The notes below the pieces were generated by a model, which was not told the origin of the DNA, did no database searches, and saw nothing but the letters and a program-made list of their open reading frames with translations. The position numbers and the translations under genes are program-made. A DNA stretch of 64,000 nt, from assembly GCF_000566685.1 (NCBI RefSeq), contig NZ_AZQN01000004.1, positions 124,001 to 188,000 on the forward strand, read 5' to 3'. This document shows positions 8,942-18,011 of this stretch, piece by piece. Position 1 is the stretch's first letter. Every line of letters starts with the position of its first letter. The DNA is from Dyadobacter tibetensis Y620-1. GTDB taxonomy: Bacteria > Bacteroidota > Bacteroidia > Cytophagales > Spirosomataceae.

Positions 8942-10660
8942 GTGCAGCAAGACGAATATCCCAAAGACCTCCCACCTAAATACTATCTCCACTACTTCAA
9001 GGAACTACTAAGTTTCGTAGAGAAGCATTATTCCTCGCTCTTAATTCAGGAAGAGGTTGACTTTCTTAACCGATTTGCAGCCCTGTCAGAAGATGCTCAG
9101 TGTTTATTCATTCGGTTTAGCAATCGAAGCAAATCCTGCTTCCGGGTGGGAAAACTTCAATATAGTGAGATTTCGGATCTTCCCGCTTGTTTGCAGGAAC
9201 TATTGTCTGCCGGTCTTATTAAGGAGGTCGAGGAATGTACCCAGGATAATGTTTCCGAGGATAATGTTTCCGAAATCCTAGGCCTTTATACCAAAGACGA
9301 ACTGCTGCATACCACCCGGGCCCTAGAACCGGAGGTTATGCCCTTGAAAAGTATTAAAAAACAGGATTTAGTACGATGGTTAAGACATGAATATGGTGAT
9401 AAATCGCTGTACGAGGCATTATCGCAGACGGATCCTATCGTAGCGGTACAATACGAGATGGAAGTAATGATTATGAAATTCCTTTTTTTCGGAAATCGTT
9501 ACTCCGGTATGACAGAATTCGTTATTCGGGACTTAGGGCATGTGAAATATCAACATTTCGAAGAAGAGCAGTTGTCGGTCCGTTTTGCAAATCGAAAAGA
9601 AATGGAGGACAGCCTGATGATAGCCCTTACCAAGGAAACCTTTTATGCTATTCAAAACCAGTTACCACCGGAAGAAATTTACGACTGGTTTATGAACTGG
9701 CAGACCGGTGTGCGTGAAAATATAAGTACGCCATCTATACCGGCCATGGATCAGCTGGTAGTAAAAATCGGAACCTGGCTTGAAAAAAAGAAGATGCCTC
9801 AACAAGCCTTAATAGTATTTCAGCTCACCGAAGCTGCCCCCTCCAGGGAGCGGAGGGTGAGGCTCCTTGCTAAAATGGAAGAGCACGAAGAGGCCCTGGC
9901 TCTTTGTGAAGAAATTGCTTTATCTCCGCAGAATGCTGACGAACGATTCTTTGCTGCAGATTTTACCGCTCGCATGATCAAGAAAAAGAAACGAATAGTC
10001 AAAAGCACTACCCAGGCCTTAAAAATGGCTGAACCCATCCTTTTACCCATTAGTAGGCGGTTTAGGGTAGAACAGGGGATAATGGACCATTACCAAGCCT
10101 GTGGATATGAAACTTTTTTTAGTGAAAATCAACCTTGGCGCAATCTGTTTGGGCTCCTGTTCTGGGACATCATCCACGATACCAACGTAAAGGCCATTCA
10201 CAATCCGCTGCAACGTGTACCCTCTGATTTCTTTTTACCAGACTTTTACTTCAAACGTTCGGAAAACCTAAATAAAAGGAAGCAGCAGATGCAAGACAAA
10301 TCGACTCTTTCCGCCTATTTGAAAGATCAATTCGAAGTATTATATGGCACGACCAATGTACTGGTATCGTGGTATCCGGAGGCACTTAACCGGGTCCTGA
10401 AAATTATTGAATTCCTTAATATTGACCAGATATTTGCTGTGCTGTTTGAGATGGCCATTAACTTGCGAGAAAATACACGGGGGTTCCCGGATTTATTTAT
10501 CTGGAAAAATGATGAATGTGCATTTCTGGAAGTCAAATCCCCGACAGACCACCTGTCCGCTCAGCAATTGCACTGGCAACATTTTTTCGAAAAACAGGGT
10601 ATCCCCTGCCGCATTATACGCATCAAATGGGAGCCCAGCGACGTATCCATTCAATCCTGA
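8942..10660 (+). CDS. VRR-NUC domain nuclease, FAN1-like
   Basis: The 572-aa protein ends in a VRR-NUC nuclease domain with the PD-(D/E)xK pattern: PDLFIW (Asp about 517) and FLEVKSP (Glu about 530, Lys about 532), then the Gln/Trp-rich SAQQLHWQHFFEKQG helix. Upstream are a winged-helix/SAP-like region (ELLSAGLIKEVEE) and helical TPR-like repeats, the order seen in FAN1-type structure-specific nucleases, which act on flaps and interstrand crosslinks. The start is a GTG at 8942. It is followed after 12 bases by a DUF1801 gene. A substrate is inferred only from the family. A 15-bp tandem duplication lies inside the gene. Confidence 0.85.
   Translation: MQQDEYPKDLPPKYYLHYFKELLSFVEKHYSSLLIQEEVDFLNRFAALSEDAQCLFIRFSNRSKSCFRVGKLQYSEISDLPACLQELLSAGLIKEVEECTQDNVSEDNVSEILGLYTKDELLHTTRALEPEVMPLKSIKKQDLVRWLRHEYGDKSLYEALSQTDPIVAVQYEMEVMIMKFLFFGNRYSGMTEFVIRDLGHVKYQHFEEEQLSVRFANRKEMEDSLMIALTKETFYAIQNQLPPEEIYDWFMNWQTGVRENISTPSIPAMDQLVVKIGTWLEKKKMPQQALIVFQLTEAAPSRERRVRLLAKMEEHEEALALCEEIALSPQNADERFFAADFTARMIKKKKRIVKSTTQALKMAEPILLPISRRFRVEQGIMDHYQACGYETFFSENQPWRNLFGLLFWDIIHDTNVKAIHNPLQRVPSDFFLPDFYFKRSENLNKRKQQMQDKSTLSAYLKDQFEVLYGTTNVLVSWYPEALNRVLKIIEFLNIDQIFAVLFEMAINLRENTRGFPDLFIWKNDECAFLEVKSPTDHLSAQQLHWQHFFEKQGIPCRIIRIKWEPSDVSIQS
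9244..9273 (+). repeat. Perfect 15-bp tandem duplication in the VRR-NUC gene
   Basis: GGATAATGTTTCCGA occurs at 9244-9258 and again at 9259-9273. It adds five residues (DNVSE twice) to a linker near residue 105 and keeps the frame. It looks like a recent slippage event and probably varies between strains. Confidence 0.9.
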
Positions 10661-10672
10661 ATTTTTTACACC

Positions 10673-11134
10673 ATGCAATCTAAGGAAAAAACGGTAGAGG
10701 CTTATCTGGAAGCACTTCCTGAGGACAGGCAAGCAGTAATGCGAGCGATACGAAAGATTCTATTGGAAAATCTGCCAACAGGCTTCGTTGAAACGATGAG
10801 CTATGGGATGATAGGTTATGTAGTTCCGCATGAATTATACCCCACTGGCTACCATGTAGATCCTTCACTACCCCTTCCATTCATCAACTTGGCCTCGCAG
10901 AAAAACTATATAGCCCTCTACCACATGGGCCTATACGCAGACCCTGATATGCTGGAGTGGTTTAGGCAGGAATTCCCAAATCATACCAAACAGAAGCTAA
11001 ACATGGGAAAAAGTTGTATCAGGCTAAAGCCAAACCAGCCAATTCCCTTAAAACTTATCGCCGAGCTAAGCCGGCAGATTTCTCCGGCAGAGTGGATACT
11101 ACGATATGAATCGATCCAAAAGAAATTAACCTAA
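10673..11134 (+). CDS. DUF1801 domain protein
   Basis: This 153-aa protein belongs to the DUF1801/YdhG-like group: an N-terminal helix VEAYLEALPEDRQAVMRAIR, the core ETMSYGMIGYVVP, and FINLASQKNYIALYHMG. The family fold is frataxin-like and its function is not settled; several members are annotated as iron-chaperone-like, which I do not claim here. It follows the nuclease gene by 12 bases and is closed by a strong terminator, so the two probably form one transcript. Confidence 0.85.
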   Translation: MQSKEKTVEAYLEALPEDRQAVMRAIRKILLENLPTGFVETMSYGMIGYVVPHELYPTGYHVDPSLPLPFINLASQKNYIALYHMGLYADPDMLEWFRQEFPNHTKQKLNMGKSCIRLKPNQPIPLKLIAELSRQISPAEWILRYESIQKKLT

Positions 11135-11136
11135 TA

Positions 11137-11172
11137 AAAAAATCCCCTGGTTTTTCTGACCAGGGGATTTTT
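11137..11172. terminator. Bidirectional intrinsic terminator
   Basis: A perfect 10-bp stem (AATCCCCTGG at 11141-11150, CCAGGGGATT at 11160-11169) has A-runs on the left and T-runs on the right, so each strand ends in a U-run. It serves the DUF1801 gene and the convergent exported-protein gene. Confidence 0.9.
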
Positions 11173-11188
11173 ACGCTATTGCTTCGGC

Positions 11189-12805
11189 TTATTTCGCCTT
11201 AACAAATTTACCTACTTTACCATTCCGGATGGTAGCTTTATAATTGGTTTTGGTAATTCCTTGTTTACCATCACAATCCTCTCCCGCCACAATCGATTCT
11301 ACCGATACATAGATCGTTCTTAACCATGATGGATGCTTAATACCATTATTAGGGTCTGAGAAAATGGCTTCAAGATCAAGATTGTCTACATCGCAATCCT
11401 TCTGAGTTATCTTGCCTAATGCATTGTATTCCGAATAAGTTTTTACACCGTCGACAGGACATAGACATCCCTCGCAGGTATCAGATGGTACATACTTCTT
11501 GCCGGTCTTCTTACGTAGTCGGTACCCATAGAACTGAAGATTGCACTCCTTGAAGCAAGCTTCTTTCTCAACAATTTTTTCTTGTGGAACCACAGAAGAG
11601 AAACCTGTTGTGCTTGCCTCGCTCACGCAGGAGGCACAGGAAGATATACGGCTGCTTTGTACGGTCGCATAATATTGACCCTCCAATGGCCGGCCAAATC
11701 GGTTCAGATATGCTTCAGGAAAAGTCAGTTCATTACCTTCCTGACAGATTATTTTTGCAATTACCTCATCGGATCCATTATTAATTCTATGAATTTTTGC
11801 GGTAAAAGTCTCTGTCACTGACGTATCGGCCGGGGACGAGCTGGTCCAGGTAAGCTTAATAGGTCCGGCCATCGTAGTGTCCAGTTGGGTGTTATACAAC
11901 ATACCCTTCATAGACTCTTCTCCCATATTCAGCTGAAGCTCGGGTGCGGAACAGATGAGTGCCGGGGTAGGATCTTTGGCAACCGGAACATCTCTGATAA
12001 ACTTTCGGCGCATGGCCAGGCCTACCGAAAAACCGCCATGCTTACGTTCGAAAGGATAAATGGTTTCACCTGGAAAAACATAATTTACTTTGGTACGGAA
12101 GCCCATAGCCTCTACTCCCCAGGCCCAAAGACCATTTTTGCTGGGGTAAAAAGCACCTAGAGTCGCCAACAGTCCTGCATGATAACGCTTATCTGAAGCT
12201 GTTACCGAGTAAATATTCTGGCCAGTATTTTTTTCGAATACGAAAATCGCCGCTGGCGTTGTACGGAAAATCCCTCCCCGCACAGAAGCTTCCAGGAAGG
12301 GCGATCGTGGTTTCTTGGTAAAATTAAAATTCAGTACCGGGCCTACAGCAAGATAATGATCTTCAGAAGCGCCCTTTTGAATTTCTGCCTGGCTTACACC
12401 TGAGGCGGTAATAATCTGATCTAAGAAAGTATCCAAATCGCTACGCAGGAAGAACTGCTGAATTCCCGCCATGGCTCCCAGACCAAATTGCAGTCGACTT
12501 GTTGGATTTCTTTTGTTGGTAAAAAAATAGTCAGCATTCAAAGCTGCATTATATCCCGTTCCATTGAATAAGGATTTGTCACGGTATTTATCGGAGTTGA
12601 AGGTATTCTCCCAACTACCACAAAAGGCTACAGCCGGCCCGAGAAAACCACCCACTCGCCAAGGGCTGATTTTCTTTTCTACGGCAATAGTATCGCAGCC
12701 TCCATTAGGGGAAGAACAACCGGATGTTTCCTGGGCGAAAGACACAAAGGATAAACATCCAAACAACATCAGTAATACCAGTTTAGGTAGAGATCGATTT
12801 TTCAT
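11189..12805 (-). CDS. Exported protein of unknown function: barrel-like N-terminal half, Cys-rich C-terminal half
   Basis: The preferred start is the ATG at 12805 (MKNRSLPKLVLLMLFGC), which gives a clear signal peptide ending at FAQ and a protein of about 538 aa. Residues after cleavage contain CSSPNGGCDTI, then a stretch with alternating aromatic and polar residues, frequent glycine and N-terminal YDAALNADYFF-like strands that resembles a small outer-membrane barrel. The second half has paired cysteines (SSCASCVSE, EACFKECNL, DTCEGCLCP, KDCDVDN) and lacks barrel character. I do not recognise a named family. It stands alone between two terminators or gaps. An envelope location is inferred from the signal peptide. 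Confidence 0.75.
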   Translation of the reverse strand: MKNRSLPKLVLLMLFGCLSFVSFAQETSGCSSPNGGCDTIAVEKKISPWRVGGFLGPAVAFCGSWENTFNSDKYRDKSLFNGTGYNAALNADYFFTNKRNPTSRLQFGLGAMAGIQQFFLRSDLDTFLDQIITASGVSQAEIQKGASEDHYLAVGPVLNFNFTKKPRSPFLEASVRGGIFRTTPAAIFVFEKNTGQNIYSVTASDKRYHAGLLATLGAFYPSKNGLWAWGVEAMGFRTKVNYVFPGETIYPFERKHGGFSVGLAMRRKFIRDVPVAKDPTPALICSAPELQLNMGEESMKGMLYNTQLDTTMAGPIKLTWTSSSPADTSVTETFTAKIHRINNGSDEVIAKIICQEGNELTFPEAYLNRFGRPLEGQYYATVQSSRISSCASCVSEASTTGFSSVVPQEKIVEKEACFKECNLQFYGYRLRKKTGKKYVPSDTCEGCLCPVDGVKTYSEYNALGKITQKDCDVDNLDLEAIFSDPNNGIKHPSWLRTIYVSVESIVAGEDCDGKQGITKTNYKATIRNGKVGKFVKAK

Positions 12806-12997
12806 AAATCGGAAATTAATGTTTAGTGAATGGATAGTATTCTGCAATATTAATTTTTTATATGCAAACTCGGACGTTTTTAGACGATATAAGTAACATA
12901 CTTTTCAAGAAAAAATCCAAAATACCCTAATTTCCGGGTTAATTCATATTAATTCTATATCCAACTACGTTTTCAAACCAGTACTACAGAGAGGTTA

Positions 12998-13813
12998 CTA
13001 CAAGTTACCTATCATTTCAAATAGAGTGAATACTGGCAAATGGTCGGATGCATATTGCTCATCAATAGTATAAGTTTCCAGAATATTAAAGGCATTTACG
13101 GGACTATGTAATATATAATCGATTTTGCGATTAGGCCTTTGCACAGGAATGGTAAAATCACAATTCTCCCGGCATGAAGGACTGAAAAATGGGTAAAGCA
13201 TTTTCATCTCTTCACTGTCGGGTGTCGCATTAAAATCAGCAGCCAAAATCACTTCTTTATCGAAGGGTTTGAAATGGCTAAGAATGTTTTCTACCTGTAA
13301 ACGACGATTAGCCGCTTTGAGACCAAGATGGGTGCTAGCGAAGATGACCTGTCGCCCAGGGGCCACCGAAACCGTTACCGCTGCCAGAGTACGCGTTTCC
13401 TCGGGCAGGTTGGCATGGATCGGAAGATCGAGCCGCATCGAATCTTGTATCGAATACCGGGAAAGTATGGCTACGCCATAATCTCCCCCTTCATAATCGA
13501 TAGCCTTAGAAAAGTAATAATTCATTCCTGTTTTCTCGGCCAAAAGTCTGGCCTGATTATTCCCCTTTCCCGAGCGAATGGTATTGACATCGACCTCCTG
13601 TAAGGCCACTAGGTCGGCCCCACTTTTACGTATTACCTCCGCAATGGCTTCAATATCGATAAGAGCCCCCTTGGAGGGTGGGTTGCAATGATGAATGTTA
13701 TAACTAAGCACTTTGAGTTGAATTCTTTCTGTGGACAAGGGCTGTCCCTTTACGGCAGTTACCAGACAGAGAAAGATTGGCAAGCATACGTACCAAAAGC
13801 GGATTTTTTTCAT
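12998..13813 (-). CDS. Exported endonuclease/exonuclease/phosphatase (EEP) family hydrolase
   Basis: A signal peptide (MKKIRFWYVCLPIFLCLVTA) is followed by the EEP metal-dependent phosphoesterase fold. The motifs are VLSYNIHHCNPP (Asn ligand), ADLVALQEVD (catalytic Glu), VIFASTHLGL, AADFNATPDS (Asp/Asn pair), RKIDYILHS and ASDHLPVF (terminal Asp-His). All catalytic positions are present at 271 aa. The family includes DNases, inositol phosphatases and sphingomyelinases, and the sequence does not decide among them. The signal peptide implies action in the periplasm or outside the cell. Confidence 0.92.
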   Translation of the reverse strand: MKKIRFWYVCLPIFLCLVTAVKGQPLSTERIQLKVLSYNIHHCNPPSKGALIDIEAIAEVIRKSGADLVALQEVDVNTIRSGKGNNQARLLAEKTGMNYYFSKAIDYEGGDYGVAILSRYSIQDSMRLDLPIHANLPEETRTLAAVTVSVAPGRQVIFASTHLGLKAANRRLQVENILSHFKPFDKEVILAADFNATPDSEEMKMLYPFFSPSCRENCDFTIPVQRPNRKIDYILHSPVNAFNILETYTIDEQYASDHLPVFTLFEMIGNL

Positions 13814-13980
13814 AAATTTAGGATTTAGGTGTTTATAGGAAATAAAGGTAATGCATTCATGCGGAAATATGGGCAGGCGGGCGTCTGTTGTCGCTCCGAT
13901 ATATGCTTTTGATGATGAATTGTCTTTTAACCGCTTACGATCGCTTTACCATAATCCGCTGAAACTGTAATTCCCCGCAT

Positions 13981-15297
13981 ATGAACCGAAAATCTCTCTA
14001 CACAACCTTACTAGCCTGCCTGATTCCGCTAATATCCCTGTCTCAGTCAGGGCCAGCAGGAATTCATAGTTTTCATTTGGAAAATGGAATGCATTTTATA
14101 GTTCAGGAGGACCGGTCCATACCCAATGCTAATATGTACCTCTTTTGGAAGGTAGGTTCGCGCAACGAAGTACATGGAATTACCGGACTTTCTCATTTCT
14201 TTGAACATATGATGTTCAATGGTTCCAAAAATTACGGTCCAAAGCAATTTGACCGGGTGATGGAGGCCAACGGTGGGTCTAATAATGCTTATACCAGCGA
14301 GAACGTAACGGTATATACTGATTGGTTTCAGAAGGATGCCTTGGAGACAATTTTTAAATTAGAGTCCGATCGCATACAGTATTTAAGCATAGATTCCGCC
14401 ATGGTAGAAAGCGAACGGGGAGTCGTTCTCTCGGAACGAAGCACCGGTTTAGAAAACAGCAATTACCGGACTTTGGGAGAACTTGTACAATCTGTGGCCT
14501 TTAAGGAGCACCCCTATATGTTTCCGGTTATAGGCTTTGAGTCAGACATTAAAAGCTGGACTCAGGCCGACCTAGAGCAGTATTTTAAAACCTATTATTC
14601 ACCTAATAATGCTACGGTGGTCATTGTAGGCGACGTATCCATCGATCAGGTAAAGAAATTGGCTCAGCAGTATATGGCTCCCATTCCTAAGCGAGCCTTA
14701 CCCCCGGTTATCCGTACTATTGAACCGGCGCAGAACGGGACCCGACGTGTCGAAACCTTCAAGGACATTGCCACAGCAAACGTACTAATGGCCTACCATG
14801 TACCGGCTTCTAATCACGAAGACTATTACGCTCTGGAACTGTTGAGCAGCATACTTACCTCTGGCAATTCATCACGGCTCATCAAAAATCTCGTGCTCGA
14901 CACAACCCTTGCCTCTCAGGTGTATAGTTTCACAGAAAACAGCTTTGACCCCAGTCTCTTCAGTATTTATGCCATCGCTGGTAAATCTACTTCGGCTCCT
15001 GACCTAGAGAAAGCTATTGAAAAACAAATTGAGATGATCATTGAGAAGGTCAATGAAAACGAACTTCAAAAGGTTAAAAACCAAAAACTGATGGAGCTTT
15101 ACAAGTCTCTGGAAACCATCAATGGAAAAGCCAATAGCCTGGGGACTTATGCTGTATTTTTCGGTGATTACAGGAAAATGTTTGAAGCCCCCGACCATTT
15201 TGAAAAGGTTACCACAGGAGATATTCAGCGTGTTGCTCGGCAATATCTGACCATTAGAAATAAAACCACCGGCTATTTACTACCTCATCAACCGTAG
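13981..15297 (+). CDS. M16 family zinc metallopeptidase, catalytic subunit
   Basis: This 438-aa exported peptidase (signal peptide ending LSLSQS) has the inverted zinc motif HxxEH as HFFEH at residues 72-76, with the further Glu ligand in the VESERGVVLSE segment about 76 residues on. The C-terminal half is the second M16 domain. The next gene, 36 bases downstream, encodes an M16 protein without the zinc motif, so the pair resembles the heterodimeric processing-peptidase type. The likely role is periplasmic peptide degradation; substrates are unknown. Confidence 0.94.
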   Translation: MNRKSLYTTLLACLIPLISLSQSGPAGIHSFHLENGMHFIVQEDRSIPNANMYLFWKVGSRNEVHGITGLSHFFEHMMFNGSKNYGPKQFDRVMEANGGSNNAYTSENVTVYTDWFQKDALETIFKLESDRIQYLSIDSAMVESERGVVLSERSTGLENSNYRTLGELVQSVAFKEHPYMFPVIGFESDIKSWTQADLEQYFKTYYSPNNATVVIVGDVSIDQVKKLAQQYMAPIPKRALPPVIRTIEPAQNGTRRVETFKDIATANVLMAYHVPASNHEDYYALELLSSILTSGNSSRLIKNLVLDTTLASQVYSFTENSFDPSLFSIYAIAGKSTSAPDLEKAIEKQIEMIIEKVNENELQKVKNQKLMELYKSLETINGKANSLGTYAVFFGDYRKMFEAPDHFEKVTTGDIQRVARQYLTIRNKTTGYLLPHQP

Positions 15298-15333
15298 CCA
15301 TTCTCTAACACCGAACTCCTAAGCGCTAACAAT

Positions 15334-16710
15334 ATGAAACATATATTCTTAAGTTTATTTACTCTTTTTAGCCTTGTGGCTCACGCCCAACATCATTTCA
15401 AACTTCCATCCTACGAAACGGTAGTACTCAAAAATGGTCTGACCATATTTCTAATGGAACAGCATGAAGTTCCTGTGATTCATGCAAGCTTTACCTTCGA
15501 TGCCGGTAGCATGCACGATGGAAGTAATTCGGGGCTGGCTAATTTGACAGCGGATGCGTTGTTGCTGGGAACCAAGAAATTCAGTAAAACAGAATTAGAT
15601 GATCAGGTGGATTACGTAGGCGCCACACTTCGAAGCACCGCAGGAAAAGAGAGTGCTGGAATTACGGCAACATTTGCAAAAAAAGATCAGGACCTCATGT
15701 TGGAGATTTTAAAAGAGGTTTCCATGTTTCCTACCTTCGACTCCATTGAGTTTAACAAAAACAAGGAACGTACCTTACTGAATCTTCAGCAGCTCAGAGA
15801 AAGTCCGCGATCGGTCATTGCTAACTATTATAACGCCTTACTCTTCCCTAACTTCCCATATGGAGCGCCTAGGGAGGGAACGCCATTATCGGTAGCACCG
15901 CTAAGCAGTGAGATGGCTCAAACCTTCTATAAGCAATTTTATACCACCGATCGGGCTGCCCTTGCATTGGTCGGAGATTTTGACAGTGCCCTGATGAAAC
16001 GTAAGTTAACGGCGATATTTGGCGTATGGAAAACTAACGCTGCAGCATTAGTTAAACGAAAAGCTCCCGAGTTAGATTTTAAGGAGAGTCGGGTACTCCT
16101 GATCAATAAGGAAGATGCCAGAGAGACCACTTTCTTGATTGGAGGCAAGGGAATAGATTATAACTCCCCCGACTATGTGCCTGTTATGGTTATCAATACT
16201 ATCCTGGGAGGCCGGTTCACGTCTTGGCTTAATGATGCCCTACGGGTAAATTCAGGACTCACCTATGGCGCTCGAAGTGGATTCAGTCGTTATAAATATG
16301 CAGGCACCTTCCAGATCAGCACCTTCACCAAAAATGAGACCACAGTCCCTGCCATCGATTTGGCACTCCAGGTGCTTGATAGTTTGCACCAGCACGGTAT
16401 AACAACGGAAATTTTAGAATCGGCTAAAGCATATGTAAAAGGAGATTTTCCACCAAACTATGAATCGTCAGGGAGTTTGGCTCAGTTACTTACTGATATG
16501 TATCGTTATGGCTTTGATGAAAATTACATCAACACATTCCAGCAAAAGGTAGAAAATATCGATCTGAAACAGGCCAAGGAAATTATAGCCAGATACTTCC
16601 CTAAAGATAATCTCCAATTTGTTTTGATTGGAAAGGCTGATGAAATAAGAGAGCAGGTCAAAAAATATGGAAACCTCTTAGAGAAAGAGATAAAAGACGA
16701 TCATTATTAA
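15334..16710 (+). CDS. M16 family peptidase-like protein, non-catalytic partner
   Basis: This 458-aa exported paralogue of the preceding gene begins with a signal peptide (MKHIFLSLFTLFSLVAHAQ). At the zinc-motif position it reads SGLANLTADALLLGTKKFS and lacks HxxEH, so it should not bind zinc. The C-terminal half keeps LNDALRVNSGLTYGARSGFS, the Arg/Tyr substrate-holding region of M16 partners. Pairing with the catalytic subunit just upstream is inferred from known two-subunit bacterial M16 enzymes. Confidence 0.92.
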   Translation: MKHIFLSLFTLFSLVAHAQHHFKLPSYETVVLKNGLTIFLMEQHEVPVIHASFTFDAGSMHDGSNSGLANLTADALLLGTKKFSKTELDDQVDYVGATLRSTAGKESAGITATFAKKDQDLMLEILKEVSMFPTFDSIEFNKNKERTLLNLQQLRESPRSVIANYYNALLFPNFPYGAPREGTPLSVAPLSSEMAQTFYKQFYTTDRAALALVGDFDSALMKRKLTAIFGVWKTNAAALVKRKAPELDFKESRVLLINKEDARETTFLIGGKGIDYNSPDYVPVMVINTILGGRFTSWLNDALRVNSGLTYGARSGFSRYKYAGTFQISTFTKNETTVPAIDLALQVLDSLHQHGITTEILESAKAYVKGDFPPNYESSGSLAQLLTDMYRYGFDENYINTFQQKVENIDLKQAKEIIARYFPKDNLQFVLIGKADEIREQVKKYGNLLEKEIKDDHY

Positions 16711-16729
16711 TGAATTTTCATTCAAGTTT

Positions 16730-17599
16730 ATGACATATATACACAAATTGAGCAGTCTGCTTACGGCCATCCTGTTAACACTTATATCCTATGTTCATTG
16801 CTGGTCCCAGAATGAAGCAGTGTATAACAAACCTTTGGGTGTACAAGCATATACTTTCAGAGCAAGCTGGCCCAAAGGAATACAGGCTACTCTAGATACT
16901 ATTCAACAACTAGGGATAACGGAAATGGAAGGGGGGCCAATCAAGGGAATAAGCACCACAGCACTCCGGGCCGAATTGGATAAACGGGGAATCGCCATGC
17001 CTTCTATTGGAACAGGCTATGTCGAACTTATGAAAGACCCTGAGAATACTATTCGCAACGCCAAAATACTGGGCGCAAAATATGTAATGGTGGCCTGGAT
17101 CCCGCATCCAGAAACGGGGTTTGATCTGTCTACAGCTCAAAAGGCGGTTGAAGACTTCAACCGGATAGGTAAAATATTATATGATAACGGACTCACTTTT
17201 TGTTATCATAATCATGGCTATGAATTCGTTCCCCATGAAAATGGAACGTTATTCGATTATATTGTAGATAAAACGGACCCAAAATATGTATCGTTTGAAA
17301 TGGACCTTTTATGGACCAAGTTTCCAGGTCAAGACCCGGCAGCGCTCTTACTTAAATATGGAAGTCGCTGGAAATTAATGCACCTAAAAGATCTGAAAAA
17401 AGGGGTGAAGGGAGACCTATCCGGTGGCACACCCACGACCAACGATGTAGCCTTGGGAACTGGCCAGATCGATATTAAGGCAGCCCTGATAGCCGCTAAA
17501 AAAATTGGAATAGAACATTATTTTATTGAGGACGAAAGCCCATATTATATAAAACAAATCCCGGTGACAATAGATTATATTCGATCACTTCAGCATTAA
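16730..17599 (+). CDS. Exported sugar phosphate isomerase/epimerase (xylose isomerase-like TIM barrel)
   Basis: A 27-residue signal peptide precedes an AP-endonuclease-2/xylose-isomerase-type TIM barrel. Visible metal-site segments are ITEMEGGP, KYVMVAWIPHP, TFCYHNHGYEF, VSFEMDLLWT, WKLMHLKDLKK and EHYFIEDES. At 289 aa it has family length. It follows the M16 pair by 19 bases and ends at a strong terminator, so the three genes are probably co-transcribed. Exported members are common in Bacteroidetes. The substrate is unknown, and the link to peptide degradation is not obvious. Confidence 0.9.
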   Translation: MTYIHKLSSLLTAILLTLISYVHCWSQNEAVYNKPLGVQAYTFRASWPKGIQATLDTIQQLGITEMEGGPIKGISTTALRAELDKRGIAMPSIGTGYVELMKDPENTIRNAKILGAKYVMVAWIPHPETGFDLSTAQKAVEDFNRIGKILYDNGLTFCYHNHGYEFVPHENGTLFDYIVDKTDPKYVSFEMDLLWTKFPGQDPAALLLKYGSRWKLMHLKDLKKGVKGDLSGGTPTTNDVALGTGQIDIKAALIAAKKIGIEHYFIEDESPYYIKQIPVTIDYIRSLQH

Positions 17600-17618
17600 A
17601 ATTTTCTGAAAAAAAACC

Positions 17619-17650
17619 AAGGACCTCTCAAAACAGGTCCTTTTCTTTTG
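17619..17650 (+). terminator. Intrinsic terminator after the M16/isomerase operon
   Basis: AAGGACCT (17619-17626) pairs with AGGTCCTT (17635-17642), and a T-rich run follows. It ends the rightward transcript of the M16 peptidases and the isomerase. Confidence 0.88.
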
Positions 17651-18011
17651 TTCCCCTTAAAATCATTCGCAGTAACCTGACACTGCAACCTCCCCTCCCA
17701 ACTTTATATGGCTGATTATCAGCTCACTTATCAAATATCGAAGTTTTTTATAGAAAAATTTTCAACTAATATGTGACTTCAGCGGCGCTATGGGGTCTTA
17801 ATAGCACATTAGGACACACTATCATAATACATTTCATCAATAAAAAAGTAAGTTACATTTCATCAACTAAATACATTTCATCAACAATTAAAAGCCTTAC
17901 TTCATCAACAACTAAAATTTTTAAGCTACACACACACTTCATTGACAAACGAAACAGTAGAGCAAAGAGTACCATCTTAAAATCTATTGCAGAGTTGCAC
18001 ACTATACACCC
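17651..18011. other. AT-rich non-coding region with repeats before an orphan terminator
   Basis: No credible coding sequence lies here. One open frame runs across two terminator hairpins and has low-complexity Ser/Thr/Lys composition caused by the repeats. The region contains the 13-bp repeats listed separately and leads into an intrinsic terminator at 18012, so it may be transcribed as a small RNA. Confidence 0.5.
17828..17908 (+). repeat. Cluster of 13-bp direct repeats
   Basis: TACATTTCATCAA occurs exactly three times, at 17828-17840, 17854-17866 and 17872-17884. A degenerate copy with the end TTCATCAA lies at 17897-17908. Start-to-start spacing is 26, 18 and about 24 bases. The copies lie on one strand in a gene-free stretch. 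They could be protein-binding iterons or a slippage product. Confidence 0.85.
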
